From NCBI RefSeq assembly GCF_900105325.1, contig NZ_FNSU01000003.1, positions 558,001 through 622,000 of the forward strand: a stretch of DNA of 64,000 nt, given 5' to 3'. This document shows positions 10,187 through 18,932 of this stretch, in pieces; positions within the stretch are counted from its first letter, which is position 1; the number at the start of each line of letters is the position of its first letter. Source of the DNA: Pseudomonas marginalis. Lineage in GTDB: Bacteria > Pseudomonadota > Gammaproteobacteria > Pseudomonadales > Pseudomonadaceae. Both the position numbers and the translations under genes were made by a program. Below the pieces are notes generated by a model that saw nothing but the letters and a program-made list of their open reading frames with translations, was not told the origin of the DNA and made no database searches.

Positions 10187-10635
10187 CACTTGCCCCCCAG
10201 CATGCTGCCGATGTTATTCAACGGCGCCATGCCGCGCTGGACCGAGTCGCTGATCTGCCCGCCCATGCTGCTGCCCGCACCGTGGCCGGCGGCAGAGCCG
10301 GCCCCCAAGGTGGACATGCTGTTTTGCGTGGCGTGCAGGCCGGTCAAGGTGCCGTTGGTCTGAACTGCGCGGACAATGCTTGAGCCGCTGCTGATGCCGC
10401 CGATATCCATATCACTGAGCTCGCCAGTGGCACCGATGATGTCCCGGCTGGGGTTGGCGTTGGCGGTGGTGGGGTAGGGGTCTTTACCGAAGGCGGCGCG
10501 GCCGTACATATGAGCCTGTACGTTGCGCCCTGTCACGATCACGCCATCCTCTGCAAAGCTGGGAACACTGATGCCGACGCTGAGTACACAGCTGATCAGC
10601 AGCACGTTCATCGAACCTTGAGTGAGTGTGGCCAC
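10186..10635 (-). CDS. fapA: FapA, first gene of the amyloid operon
   Basis: About 149 residues from a GTG start at 10635, chosen because AAGGA lies 8 bases upstream. The alternative ATG at 10611 (MNVLLISCVLSVG) gives a cleaner signal peptide, ending at SFA, but has a poor ribosome site. The mature region is rich in Gly, Ser and Met, with no recognisable catalytic motif. FapA is reported to be a periplasmic factor influencing FapB/FapC distribution. The predicted sigma-54 promoter at 10688-10703 would place the transcript start about 40 bases before the GTG. Confidence 0.88.
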   Translation of the reverse strand: MATLTQGSMNVLLISCVLSVGISVPSFAEDGVIVTGRNVQAHMYGRAAFGKDPYPTTANANPSRDIIGATGELSDMDIGGISSGSSIVRAVQTNGTLTGLHATQNSMSTLGAGSAAGHGAGSSMGGQISDSVQRGMAPLNNIGSMLGGK

Positions 10636-10687
10636 GGCGGCATTCCTTATTCGTCGCGCTGACCCTAAACAGCGCTGCAAGGGATAG

Positions 10688-10703
10688 AGCAGAAGCCGTG
10701 CCG
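10688..10703 (-). promoter_or_regulatory. Predicted sigma-54 (-24/-12) promoter of the fap operon
   Basis: Read on the minus strand: CGGCAC-GGCTT-CTGCT, with the GG and GC dinucleotides exactly 10 bases apart as in the TGGCAC-N5-TTGCW consensus. The expected start of transcription is near 10676, about 40 bases before the fapA GTG. Confidence 0.7.
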
Positions 10704-10766
10704 CTTTTTATTTGCCGTTGTTATTCAATGGCTTGGATTTGTTTGTGGGCGAAGTGATGTCAGTGC

Positions 10767-10784
10767 TGTTTCAGCGCTGAGACA
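10767..10784. promoter_or_regulatory. Candidate enhancer palindrome 1 of fap
   Basis: TGTTTCAGCGCTGAGACA is an 18-bp near-perfect palindrome (one mismatched pair) centred about 100 bp upstream of the predicted sigma-54 start. It shares the form TGT-N2-CAGCGCTG-N2-ACA with a second copy. This is the spacing at which enhancer-binding proteins act. Confidence 0.6.
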
Positions 10785-10835
10785 CCTGCCTCCAAGGCAT
10801 ACACACAGCGGCATACCACAAACGATTCACCAAGC

Positions 10836-10853
10836 TGTATCAGCGCTGTAACA
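10836..10853. promoter_or_regulatory. Candidate enhancer palindrome 2 of fap
   Basis: TGTATCAGCGCTGTAACA has the same TGT-N2-CAGCGCTG-N2-ACA pattern, 69 bp centre-to-centre from the first copy. A third bare CAGCGCTG core lies at 10670-10677, over the predicted transcription start. The rest of the 326-base gap between fapA and the FecR gene holds no gene that I can support. Confidence 0.55.
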
Positions 10854-10961
10854 CTGCCTATGACAAAACGATGAATCCGCACCACACGGGCGGTCCAGGG
10901 GAGTCGAGTGTTTCAAAAATGGACACTTCAGGCGCAACGATGCCCCGGCCGGGGTGCAGGC

Positions 10962-11957
10962 TCAGCCTTTGGGGGATTTACGCGGGATGGAATTGAGTAC
11001 GGGGTTGCCATCCTGGTTCTGCGTCAGATAGACCGGCAAGACCTTGGGCAAGGAGGGGATGAGGTTATTGACCTCGGTGATGTTGTAGATGCCACCGATG
11101 CGAATCGTCCCGGTGTTGGCGTCTGCCAGCATCACCGGTCTGTTCAGGTAGCGGTTGATCAACGGCAACGCATCCACCAGCGCCAGGTTGTCGAGCACCA
11201 GCTTGCCCTGGCGCCAGGCCAGGGCGCTGTCATTGGCGGTGATTGCCTGTATACGCGGCGTTGCATCGCCCTGTTGGTAGCTGGCCTGCATGCCCGGCGT
11301 CAGGGGCACGCTGCCGTGTGACGAGTCGCTGGCAATCTGCACCGAGCCTTCGAGCAACATCACCCGCACCTGGTCTTCATACTTCCAGACGTTGAACTGG
11401 GTGCCCGTGACGCGCACCTGGCCTTCGCCTGCGTGCACGATAAACGGATGCGCGCTGTCATGGCTGACCTTGAAGAACGCCTCACCCTTGTTCAACGTGA
11501 CGCGGCGCTGATCCTTGTAGTTGCTGTAGACCAGCTCGGTGCCCAGGTTGAGTTCCACCTGGCTGCCGTCGCCCAGAATGACTTGGCGCAAGCCGTTGGC
11601 GGCCTGGAAACGTTCATAGGAACTCGGCAGCCAGCCGGCTTCCCAGCCAGTGAAAGCGGCCAGGGGCAAGGCGACCAGGCAGATCGCGGCCGCTACTGCA
11701 TAGGTGCGCAGCCGGCTGCGCGGCTTGAACGGCACCACCACCGACGGGATCTCGTGGCGCGGCAGGTGGTCGGCGACGTCCCAGATTTCCAGCATGGCCG
11801 CGTATTCAAAGGCGTGCAGCGGATGGGAGTCATGCCATTGCGCAAAAGCCTGACGTTCATCCGCTGTGCAATCACTGGCGTGCAGGCGCATGCACCAATG
11901 CGCGGCGGCGTCGGTGATGGCGTCATATTCGGCTTCTGAAATGGACTTTTCGCTCAT
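10962..11957 (-). CDS. FecR-family anti-sigma/sigma-regulator, orphan
   Basis: 331 residues from the ATG at 11957 (AGGATGAG just upstream; an in-frame GTG at 11978 is less likely). An N-terminal DUF4880-like helical region (AAHWCMRLHASDCTADERQAFAQW pattern, split here as two blocks) precedes one membrane segment (about 92-110), a central FecR beta domain (KGEAFFKVSHD, VTGTQFNVW) and a C-terminal STN-like domain. FecR proteins pass a signal from an outer-membrane receptor to an ECF sigma factor. Here there is no fecI-type sigma gene or TonB receptor nearby, which is unusual. It lies upstream of, and in the same direction as, fapA. Confidence 0.88.
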   Translation of the reverse strand: MSEKSISEAEYDAITDAAAHWCMRLHASDCTADERQAFAQWHDSHPLHAFEYAAMLEIWDVADHLPRHEIPSVVVPFKPRSRLRTYAVAAAICLVALPLAAFTGWEAGWLPSSYERFQAANGLRQVILGDGSQVELNLGTELVYSNYKDQRRVTLNKGEAFFKVSHDSAHPFIVHAGEGQVRVTGTQFNVWKYEDQVRVMLLEGSVQIASDSSHGSVPLTPGMQASYQQGDATPRIQAITANDSALAWRQGKLVLDNLALVDALPLINRYLNRPVMLADANTGTIRIGGIYNITEVNNLIPSLPKVLPVYLTQNQDGNPVLNSIPRKSPKG

Positions 11958-12097
11958 TAACTCATCCTGATTTCGCACATTCTAACCTCCCGAGGTGGAC
12001 CGCGAGAACAGGCGTCATGGCGATTGCACATCAATTGGAACTTATTCTCGTTTGGGAGTACCTAAAAATCAGGACATTCCCACAATGGAGTACGAAA

Positions 12098-12367
12098 ATG
12101 CTGAAGAAAACCTTAGTCGCGCTGTGTGCAACCACTGCTCTGCTTAGTGCGGGCGCTGCCCTGGCCGATAAGCCAGGCGCAGGCTGGATCACCATCGAAA
12201 AAGCCATCGACGTTGCCAAGACCAAGGCGGGTTATGTCGAGGTCTATGCGGCGGAAGCCGATGACAATGGCTACTGGGAAGTCAAGGGACGCAAGTCCGA
12301 CGGTACCGTGTACGAAGCCCGTATCGATGGGGCCTCCGGCAACATCCTGCGCGACCAGAAAGACTGA
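12098..12367 (+). CDS. Secreted PepSY-domain small protein
   Basis: An 89-residue periplasmic protein. I took the ATG at 12098, with GGAG 7 bases upstream, over an upstream in-frame ATG at 12017. A signal peptide (MLKKTLVALCATTALLSAGAALA) is followed by one PepSY domain: helix WITIEKAIDVAKTKA, then beta strands ending in EARIDGASGNIL. PepSY domains often act as peptidase inhibitors or sensor modules. It is divergent from the FecR gene and convergent with the giant toxin-like gene. Confidence 0.8.
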   Translation: MLKKTLVALCATTALLSAGAALADKPGAGWITIEKAIDVAKTKAGYVEVYAAEADDNGYWEVKGRKSDGTVYEARIDGASGNILRDQKD

Positions 12368-12377
12368 CGTACCTGCC

Positions 12378-12397
12378 GGGAGCCTGCTCAGGCTCCC
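12378..12397. terminator. GC-rich hairpin at the convergent gene ends
   Basis: A 9-bp perfect stem (GGGAGCCTG/CAGGCTCCC) with a 2-base spacer lies 10 bases after the PepSY stop. It contains the stop codon of the convergent giant gene. No T-tract follows. Confidence 0.5.
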
Positions 12398-15300
12398 GCA
12401 TCCAGCTCTCGCCCGAGTTGGCTGATCAGGTAGGTGACCGAATCGGCATTGGCCAGAATCGTGTCGATTCGTTTGTCTGCATTGCTCATGAACATGTCCC
12501 GTGCCTCATTCAGGGTTCGGCAGCCGGTGATGCCGAGGACTTTATCTTTTTGCGGTGTGGTCGCCCGACTGCTGCCGAAATCCTCCCATTCTTCGCTGAA
12601 CTCATCCCAGGTTTTGAACAACAGCGTGGCGGGCGTCAGCGTGGACAGCGCGGTATCACGCAAGTCGGCCAGGTCGGTCTGCATCAGCCTGGCACCTTGG
12701 ATCTTCACATTAATCAGGTCGTGAAACGGGCGCATGCTGTCCAGGTAGGCCAGGTCCTCAGTCAAGGATTTGATGTGCGATATCTCGTGAATCAGCACCG
12801 TTGCCCGTGCGTGGGCCGAGATGTTGAACGGCGTGGTCAGGCGGTTTTGATAGTTATCCAGTGGGGGGTCGAAAAAGCGGTCGAGCAAATAGATTTTCTG
12901 CTCCTGGTCATCGGGCAGCACAAAGGCAAAGGTGTTGCGCGGGCTGTAGCGATGGGTGCCGCTGACAAACCGCATCGAATCGGGGCTGATGAGGGTATGG
13001 TTCGTCAACTCATCGAGTATCTCGTCGACCCGTCGCTCGACTCGCTGCACCTGCTCGGGCGTCAGCGTGACGATGCCGAACAGTTCGCTGAAGAACCGCC
13101 CGAGCCGGCTATTGGGGGCCAAATGTGTCGCGAAGTGCAGCAGGTTGCGTTTGCAGTTGACCGAATAGTACGTCGCGACATTGAGCGCTTCATCAATGCA
13201 CTGGGCCTTCCAGTTGGATAGCGTGGCAATCTCTCGTATGCCCACCGCTTCGATATTGATGGCATCGCGCTCGGCTGCACGGGTGGTGAGTTTGCCGGCG
13301 TAGCGGCTTAACGTTTTGCCGTAGCGCGGGTAATGCCGGTCGAGGTCCAGTGTCCACACCCCCTGGGTGTTGCACTGCACATAGGGGCCCGGTAGCTCGT
13401 CCTTGATCAACCGCCAGTGTTTGCCGGCTTGTTTTATCGGATAAACCTTGCCCGACAAGGGGATGAACTGCCGCGTGCCGGCCTGATCCCTGTAAAGGCC
13501 GGTAGGCTTGCCTGGGGTGAGGTCCGCCAGCGCAATATCGTGGTCTTCGAATACTTGCAGGTGTGTCCGTGCGGGTGCGGTCAGGTCCAGGTCTGCCAGG
13601 GTATCCGCAGCAGGCGCGGGGGCTTGCAACCACTGCTCAACGGGGGGCGGCTCCGTGACTGGCGCGTCCTGGGGCAAGAGCTTGTCCAGCGCCTTGCGCA
13701 GCGCGGCCAATTCGGCCACTCCGCCGGCAAAGGCCTTGAGCGCGCGTTGCCAGCGGTGCTGTTGCAGGTCTTCTGCGGAGGCCAGGAACAGTTTGTAGCT
13801 GCGCCACACCACTAGCGGGTAAGCAAGTTTACCGGCCATGAACTGCAAACCCTTGGGAATCTCCCGGGTCAACAGGCTGGTGATCCCGTCCCATTTGACC
13901 TTGCCCGACTCAGAGAACTGGCAGGCGAGCATCTGCAGCAGCAACTCAATATTGTCCTTGAACAGGCGCTTGAGCAGGTTGCCGACAATCGGGTTGGCAC
14001 CCACACGGATTTCCGAAAGCCCATGACGCCAGTTCTGGCTGAGCAAATTGCGGTAAGTGGCTTGTTGCGATTCTTCCAACTGGCTGACCACCCACTCTTG
14101 CAGCGCCCCGGGGGTGGTGAATTCGCTGATGAACGCCGCTTCATTTGCGTATTCCTTCAACAGGTGGCTGGGGCTATAGGGCGCATACAGGATCAACGGG
14201 CCCGTCGCGCCGCCCTTCGGGCCGATCAGGTAGCAGCCCAGAGCCTTGACCAGCGCCGCCCCCGGCGTGGCGATCAGTTCGAGCGGGCGAACCATCGCCG
14301 TGACGCCGCTTACGCTGTTGCGCGCCAGGGCATCGGGCATATCAAAGACTTGCTGGATAAAGCTCCAGGCTGATGCCGACAGGCGCTCCTGAAGTGTTTG
14401 TTCATGGGCGTATTGCAGCAATTGCCACGGCAGTTGCCGACAAAACAATCGACGACGGCGACGGGTGTCTTCGGTCTGGCCCTTGAGCAGGGTGGTCAGC
14501 TGTGTCTGGTAGAGACTTTTCAAGTCCAGTTGGCGCACCAGTTGCACCACGGTGCTGCCATCGAGTGCTGCTGGCAAGGGCGTGTCTGTACGCGATCGCG
14601 GCCGGATATCGTCAGCGTTCAGTTCAGGCAAGTGCCGCAGGGCGAAGTCGGTCAGGGTCTGGGTGTGGTTTTGCAGGTCGATACGGCCAGGTATCAATAT
14701 GGCGTCGGGGTTGACCACTTGCCCGGGAAACCGCGCATTGAGCAAGGTAGATAAGCTACTCAGCACCTGTTCGCGCATGGGTGTGAGGCCGTGCAGGTAA
14801 TCCTGCTCATCCGTTACGCTGGCGCGGTATTGCTCAAGCAGTTCGGCATGCAGGATTTGTTCATGTGGCCGCGCCATCCCCAGCCAGACCGGCAGTGCCT
14901 GTTGATGGATCATGGCACGTGCAATGGCCATCGCCCTGGGCAGGTTGGTCGGTGTGGCCTGGCGGATAAAACTGTCCATGAAGTCCTGAAAGCGTTGAGC
15001 GTTCAATTTCATCGACAGTACATGGTCGATCTTGTCGCGCATGAAGTCGCTGTAAGTCTGTTGGCGATTGTGCAGCAGATGCTCGTCGATACGTTGCAGG
15101 GGGCCGAGCCGATAGGACTGGTGGGGTATGCGCTTGGAGGGCCTCAGGTTCTCGATCAGCGGTAACCGTGCGGTGGGGCTCAGCAAGCGTTGTTCCAGCA
15201 CTTCGCGCAAGACGTTGAACGACGCAAAGGCCTCATAGCCGGCACGCGGCGTCCACAGCATTGCCAGCCCTGAATGGTCGGGGTCGGTGCCACCACGCTC

Positions 15301-17550
15301 GGTCAGTACAAAACAGTTGGTCAGAGCTTCGGGTACGGCGTCAGCCCCGAGGTTGAGGGTCAAGCCAAACGCGTCAGGGATAAACCCGTTGAGGCCACGC
15401 CGGGTGAGTCGGGTCATGTTTTCGGCGTGAAGGGCGCTGTCCAGCAGGTCGAGGCAGGCGACCGGCAGGCTCTTTTGTAATCGCCTCAGTTGTGCTTCAC
15501 CGCTGAGCCCCAGCAACATGCCATGGCTCAGGTGCGCGCGGTTATGTTCCAGGAGTAGATGCGGCAGCGTCCGCAGGTCATGTTCTGCAAAGGTGGTCAG
15601 GACCTGCTCGATCACCGCATTGAAGCTGTTCGTGGTCAGGTTGTGCAGTTGGTTGGCGACGCCTGAGCGGCGCTTGCCGTAAAACCAGGTCAGGGGCGAG
15701 TCGGTCAAGGCCTCGGCTTGCTTGGCCAGGCGCGCAATAAAGTGCTCCACCATGCTTGTCGACGCCAGGGGCAATCGCTCTTCGCGCTCGCTGGCTGGCG
15801 TGGCGTAGCGGTTGATGTAGACGTTGTCGGCTTTGAGGCTCAACTGTCTTTTGCCCAGCTCGACGTTCAATGCTCGGCCCACCAACTCGCGCAGGGTCGG
15901 GTGTTTGCTGCGCTCCATCGCCATCGCCGCCTCGACCGTTTCCAGCGTCTTCAGCTGTGCCTTGGCCTTTTCGGCATGGACGGTAGAGGGGCGGCCGTTG
16001 CCGCTGGTGATGGGATGGACGGACCAGCGCCCGCCGGCGTCCAGCGCCTGCAAACGGCTGTCGAGCATGGTGCGCACGTCCAGGGCATTGTCGAGCAGCG
16101 CGGCCAGGTCGATCTCACCTGCGCTACGCCGATAGAGCCCCAGCGCATATTCCAGGTTGTCGAACTGTTTGGCGAGAATGTCTTCGACCATCTCCTGGAA
16201 CGCATCGCCCGCCACCGGCTTGCCGGTCACTTCTATCTGATCACTGCCAATGAACACGCTACGCTCGTCCAAGGAGAGGAAATTGAGCAACTCATCTTCA
16301 TGCCCTGCGGTTTTGAGCAGGGTCAACAGGATGTCCTTCAGATCATCGATGTCCTTGAGCACCTGCAAGCCGCGTGATTGCGTGTAGAGGTACGCGTGGG
16401 CATTGCTGATCATCAAGGTGCCCCCAAGATGGACATAGTGCTGAAAGGGCGCATGGATGCGCACCCTCTCGACGTTCAGGTGGTGGGTATAGGCCGCGCG
16501 CGCGGTCTTGTCTGCCAGGAACAGCGCGCGCAGTTGCTCGCTTTCTTCGCTGCTCAGGATCATGTCCTGATGCTTGAACAGCAGGTCTGCGCGACATTTG
16601 TCACTCATGACGCGGGCGCAAAACCGTTGGCGCGACTGGTCCGCGTTGACCTCTTGGTTCCAGTACGACTGGAGCAGGCTGTTCAATAGCTTGGAAAGAA
16701 TGCCGCTGGTTTGCTCGACCACGCTGTTCCATCGCTGCTGGTCCTCGGCCAGTTGCTGCTGGCTGAAGGCTGTGGTGTTTCGGCCGATGTTGAAGAACGA
16801 ATGAGTCTGGTCGGTTGGCCAGGCATGCCTGACATAAAACCGCAGCAACGCATCACGCAAGGGAAGCGAGTCGACCCAGCGGGCCTCTTCGCCCGTGGCC
16901 GGGCGGCTGAAGAAGTTCACGCGAGTGTCGGCCGGGTTCAACCCTGGGAAATAGGAGCGGGCCATGATGCCGAGCAAGGTGTCGAGCATGTCGTTCAGAC
17001 CGGGGAGCTTGCGCAGTTCATCGAGCATCGCCCGTACATTTTTTTGCTGGTTAGCCAGGATGATCCTCTGTTGGTCGGCCATCACGGCGTCCGCAATCGT
17101 GGCGGTGGTCAGCGTCAGGCGTACGTTTATCGGCAACGCGTCCCGTTCGGCAATGGACAGAAACTGGAGCAACTCGCTGCGCCTGCTCGGTTGCGTCAAG
17201 CGTTCCTGCACCTCGCCAAGCAGGCCGGCACGGCTGTCGAACAGTTCCAGGCCACCGTAGGGGGTATAGAGCACGGCTTTGTTGTCGTCCGGCGTCGGGC
17301 TCATCATGAACGCGCCCGCCAGTGGGATGGCGGGTTGACCGCCGGGGTTGATCAACAACCGTTCTACGTGCATGGGGTTGCCTTGCACCGCGGGGTCCTG
17401 GCGGGCTGCGTCGGTGGCGTAGTACAGCGTGTGCAACCATTCAAGGTCCTTGACCGTGAACCCCAGGGCACGCTCCCGTGGTGTCGGCTCATTGCGTTTT
17501 ACGGGAAGCAGGAACTCGTCGAAGAAGTAGGGCGGGATGACCGTCGACAT
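12388..17550 (-). CDS. Giant toxin-like protein with C-terminal HExxH (aspzincin-like) domain
   Basis: 1720 residues from the ATG at 17550 (GGAG 8 bases upstream); an upstream extension to 17589 lacks support. Most of the protein is helical, with no signal peptide and no clear repeats, and resembles the large dermonecrotic-toxin-like (DUF6543-type) proteins of Pseudomonas; this family call is from overall character only. The last ~200 residues contain VLIHEISHIKS with HEISH at residue 1588, followed by LTEDLAYLD. HExxH plus T-x-D-x-x-Y is the aspzincin (M35) zinc-peptidase signature, so the C-terminus is probably a metalloprotease effector. No immunity, VgrG, Tc or secretion genes adjoin it. 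The mode of delivery is unknown. Confidence 0.75.
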   Translation of the reverse strand: MSTVIPPYFFDEFLLPVKRNEPTPRERALGFTVKDLEWLHTLYYATDAARQDPAVQGNPMHVERLLINPGGQPAIPLAGAFMMSPTPDDNKAVLYTPYGGLELFDSRAGLLGEVQERLTQPSRRSELLQFLSIAERDALPINVRLTLTTATIADAVMADQQRIILANQQKNVRAMLDELRKLPGLNDMLDTLLGIMARSYFPGLNPADTRVNFFSRPATGEEARWVDSLPLRDALLRFYVRHAWPTDQTHSFFNIGRNTTAFSQQQLAEDQQRWNSVVEQTSGILSKLLNSLLQSYWNQEVNADQSRQRFCARVMSDKCRADLLFKHQDMILSSEESEQLRALFLADKTARAAYTHHLNVERVRIHAPFQHYVHLGGTLMISNAHAYLYTQSRGLQVLKDIDDLKDILLTLLKTAGHEDELLNFLSLDERSVFIGSDQIEVTGKPVAGDAFQEMVEDILAKQFDNLEYALGLYRRSAGEIDLAALLDNALDVRTMLDSRLQALDAGGRWSVHPITSGNGRPSTVHAEKAKAQLKTLETVEAAMAMERSKHPTLRELVGRALNVELGKRQLSLKADNVYINRYATPASEREERLPLASTSMVEHFIARLAKQAEALTDSPLTWFYGKRRSGVANQLHNLTTNSFNAVIEQVLTTFAEHDLRTLPHLLLEHNRAHLSHGMLLGLSGEAQLRRLQKSLPVACLDLLDSALHAENMTRLTRRGLNGFIPDAFGLTLNLGADAVPEALTNCFVLTERGGTDPDHSGLAMLWTPRAGYEAFASFNVLREVLEQRLLSPTARLPLIENLRPSKRIPHQSYRLGPLQRIDEHLLHNRQQTYSDFMRDKIDHVLSMKLNAQRFQDFMDSFIRQATPTNLPRAMAIARAMIHQQALPVWLGMARPHEQILHAELLEQYRASVTDEQDYLHGLTPMREQVLSSLSTLLNARFPGQVVNPDAILIPGRIDLQNHTQTLTDFALRHLPELNADDIRPRSRTDTPLPAALDGSTVVQLVRQLDLKSLYQTQLTTLLKGQTEDTRRRRRLFCRQLPWQLLQYAHEQTLQERLSASAWSFIQQVFDMPDALARNSVSGVTAMVRPLELIATPGAALVKALGCYLIGPKGGATGPLILYAPYSPSHLLKEYANEAAFISEFTTPGALQEWVVSQLEESQQATYRNLLSQNWRHGLSEIRVGANPIVGNLLKRLFKDNIELLLQMLACQFSESGKVKWDGITSLLTREIPKGLQFMAGKLAYPLVVWRSYKLFLASAEDLQQHRWQRALKAFAGGVAELAALRKALDKLLPQDAPVTEPPPVEQWLQAPAPAADTLADLDLTAPARTHLQVFEDHDIALADLTPGKPTGLYRDQAGTRQFIPLSGKVYPIKQAGKHWRLIKDELPGPYVQCNTQGVWTLDLDRHYPRYGKTLSRYAGKLTTRAAERDAINIEAVGIREIATLSNWKAQCIDEALNVATYYSVNCKRNLLHFATHLAPNSRLGRFFSELFGIVTLTPEQVQRVERRVDEILDELTNHTLISPDSMRFVSGTHRYSPRNTFAFVLPDDQEQKIYLLDRFFDPPLDNYQNRLTTPFNISAHARATVLIHEISHIKSLTEDLAYLDSMRPFHDLINVKIQGARLMQTDLADLRDTALSTLTPATLLFKTWDEFSEEWEDFGSSRATTPQKDKVLGITGCRTLNEARDMFMSNADKRIDTILANADSVTYLISQLGRELDAGA

Positions 17551-17742
17551 AGGGCACTCTCCATCAGATAGACGTTTACGAGCGCCCACGTTAAGGATTG
17601 CGCGGGAGTGCAGGGGGGTAGATAACTCGCGATCAAACCGCCGCAGACGTCAAGCGCCCGTTGACAGCAGGCACCTGAGGCGTTGTTTAATCGGGGGTCT
17701 GGATTCTTGTTGTCTCTTCCAATTATAAAATCGGAGCTACAG

Positions 17743-18777
17743 ATGTCTGCCCAGTCCCCGATAGTTGACAACGCTACAGCGCTCATCGGTTTCAACGACC
17801 TCGTGGGTTTGTTGCACGCGGTATTCGTGAAGCACGGCACTTCGCCGAACGTCGCCGCGATCCTGGCGCATAACTGCGCCGGCGCCGAACGCGACGGTGC
17901 CCATAGCCACGGGATCTTCCGTATTCCCGGTTACCTCAGCACCCTGGCCAGCGGCTGGGTCGACGGCAAGGCCGTGCCGGTCGTCACGGACGTGGCGTCC
18001 GGCTTTGTGCGGGTCGACGCCGGCAACGGGTTTGCCCAGCCAGCGTTGCAGGCCGCCCGTTCGCTGCTGGTGGCCAAGGCGCGCAGTGCCGGCATTGCGC
18101 TGCTGGCGATCCACAACTCCCATCACTTCGCCGCCCTGTGGCCCGATGTCGAACCGTTCGCCGAAGAAGGCCTGGTGGCGCTGAGCGTGGTCAACAGCAT
18201 GACTTGCGTGGTGCCCCATGGGGCCGACCGGCCGTTGTTCGGTACCAACCCCATCGCGTTCGCCGCACCGCGTGCCGACGGCGCACCTATCGTCTTCGAC
18301 CTGGCCACCAGCGCCATTGCCCATGGCGATGTGCAGATTGCCGCGCGCAAGGGTGAGCGCTTGCCGCCGGGCATGGGGGTCGACAGCCTCGGCCAGCCCA
18401 CCACCGACCCCAAGGCTGTGTTGGAAGGTGGCGCGTTGTTGCCCTTTGGCGGGCACAAGGGCTCGGCGTTGTCGATGATGGTCGAGTTGCTGGCAGCGGC
18501 CTTGACCGGCGGTAACTTCTCCTTTGAGTTCAACTGGGCCGACCATCCGGGAGCGCGGACACCCTGGACCGGGCAATTGCTGATCCTGATCGACCCAAGC
18601 AAAACCGCCGGGCAGAACTTTGCCGAGCGCAGCCAGGAATTGGTGCGGCAGATGCATGCGGCGGGGCTGCGGCGGTTGCCGGGGGATCGACGTCATCGCA
18701 CGCGGGCGAAGTCGTTGGAGGAGGGCGTGATGGTGGATCTGGAAGCGCTGAACCAGCTGCGGGACTGGGCTACGTAG
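17743..18777 (+). CDS. dpkA: Delta1-piperideine-2-carboxylate/pyrroline-2-carboxylate reductase
   Basis: 344 residues from the ATG at 17743, with GGAG 6 bases upstream. It is a member of the Ldh2/malate dehydrogenase-like NADPH oxidoreductase family. Characteristic segments are NCAGAERDGAHSHGIFR near the N-terminus, NSHHFAALWPDVEPF, GTNPIAFAAP and LPFGGHKGSALSMMVELL. These closely match remembered P. putida DpkA, which reduces piperideine-2-carboxylate to L-pipecolate in D-lysine catabolism and the pyrroline analogue to L-proline. It is a single-gene unit divergent from the giant toxin-like gene and followed by a REPIN. Confidence 0.9.
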   Translation: MSAQSPIVDNATALIGFNDLVGLLHAVFVKHGTSPNVAAILAHNCAGAERDGAHSHGIFRIPGYLSTLASGWVDGKAVPVVTDVASGFVRVDAGNGFAQPALQAARSLLVAKARSAGIALLAIHNSHHFAALWPDVEPFAEEGLVALSVVNSMTCVVPHGADRPLFGTNPIAFAAPRADGAPIVFDLATSAIAHGDVQIAARKGERLPPGMGVDSLGQPTTDPKAVLEGGALLPFGGHKGSALSMMVELLAAALTGGNFSFEFNWADHPGARTPWTGQLLILIDPSKTAGQNFAERSQELVRQMHAAGLRRLPGDRRHRTRAKSLEEGVMVDLEALNQLRDWAT

Positions 18778-18805
18778 AGGCTGTCTATCCCGCTCCGCGC
18801 AATTC

Positions 18806-18906
18806 CGTAGCAGCTGCCGAGCGCAAGCGAGGCTGCGTCGGCCTCGCCCCGAGCTTGAATCGGCAGTGCGCCTGACGCAGCCTCGCTTGCGCTCGGCAGC
18901 TGCTCC
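18806..18906. repeat. REPIN-type inverted repeat (GTAGCAGCTGCCGAGC family)
   Basis: Two inverted copies of CGTAGCAGCTGCCGAGCGCA-type sequence, about 30 bp each, flank a short variable centre. Similar pairs lie at 29810-29900, 54597-54698 and 54727-54828. The element sits between convergent dpkA and the DUF883 gene and may also terminate transcription. Confidence 0.85.
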
Positions 18907-18932
18907 GCACGCATAGCGCTATACGGACGATG

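Noticed and set aside
12017..12097. Upstream extension of the PepSY protein
   Set aside because: The ATG at 12098 has a good ribosome site and starts a proper signal peptide; the extension would bury that signal.
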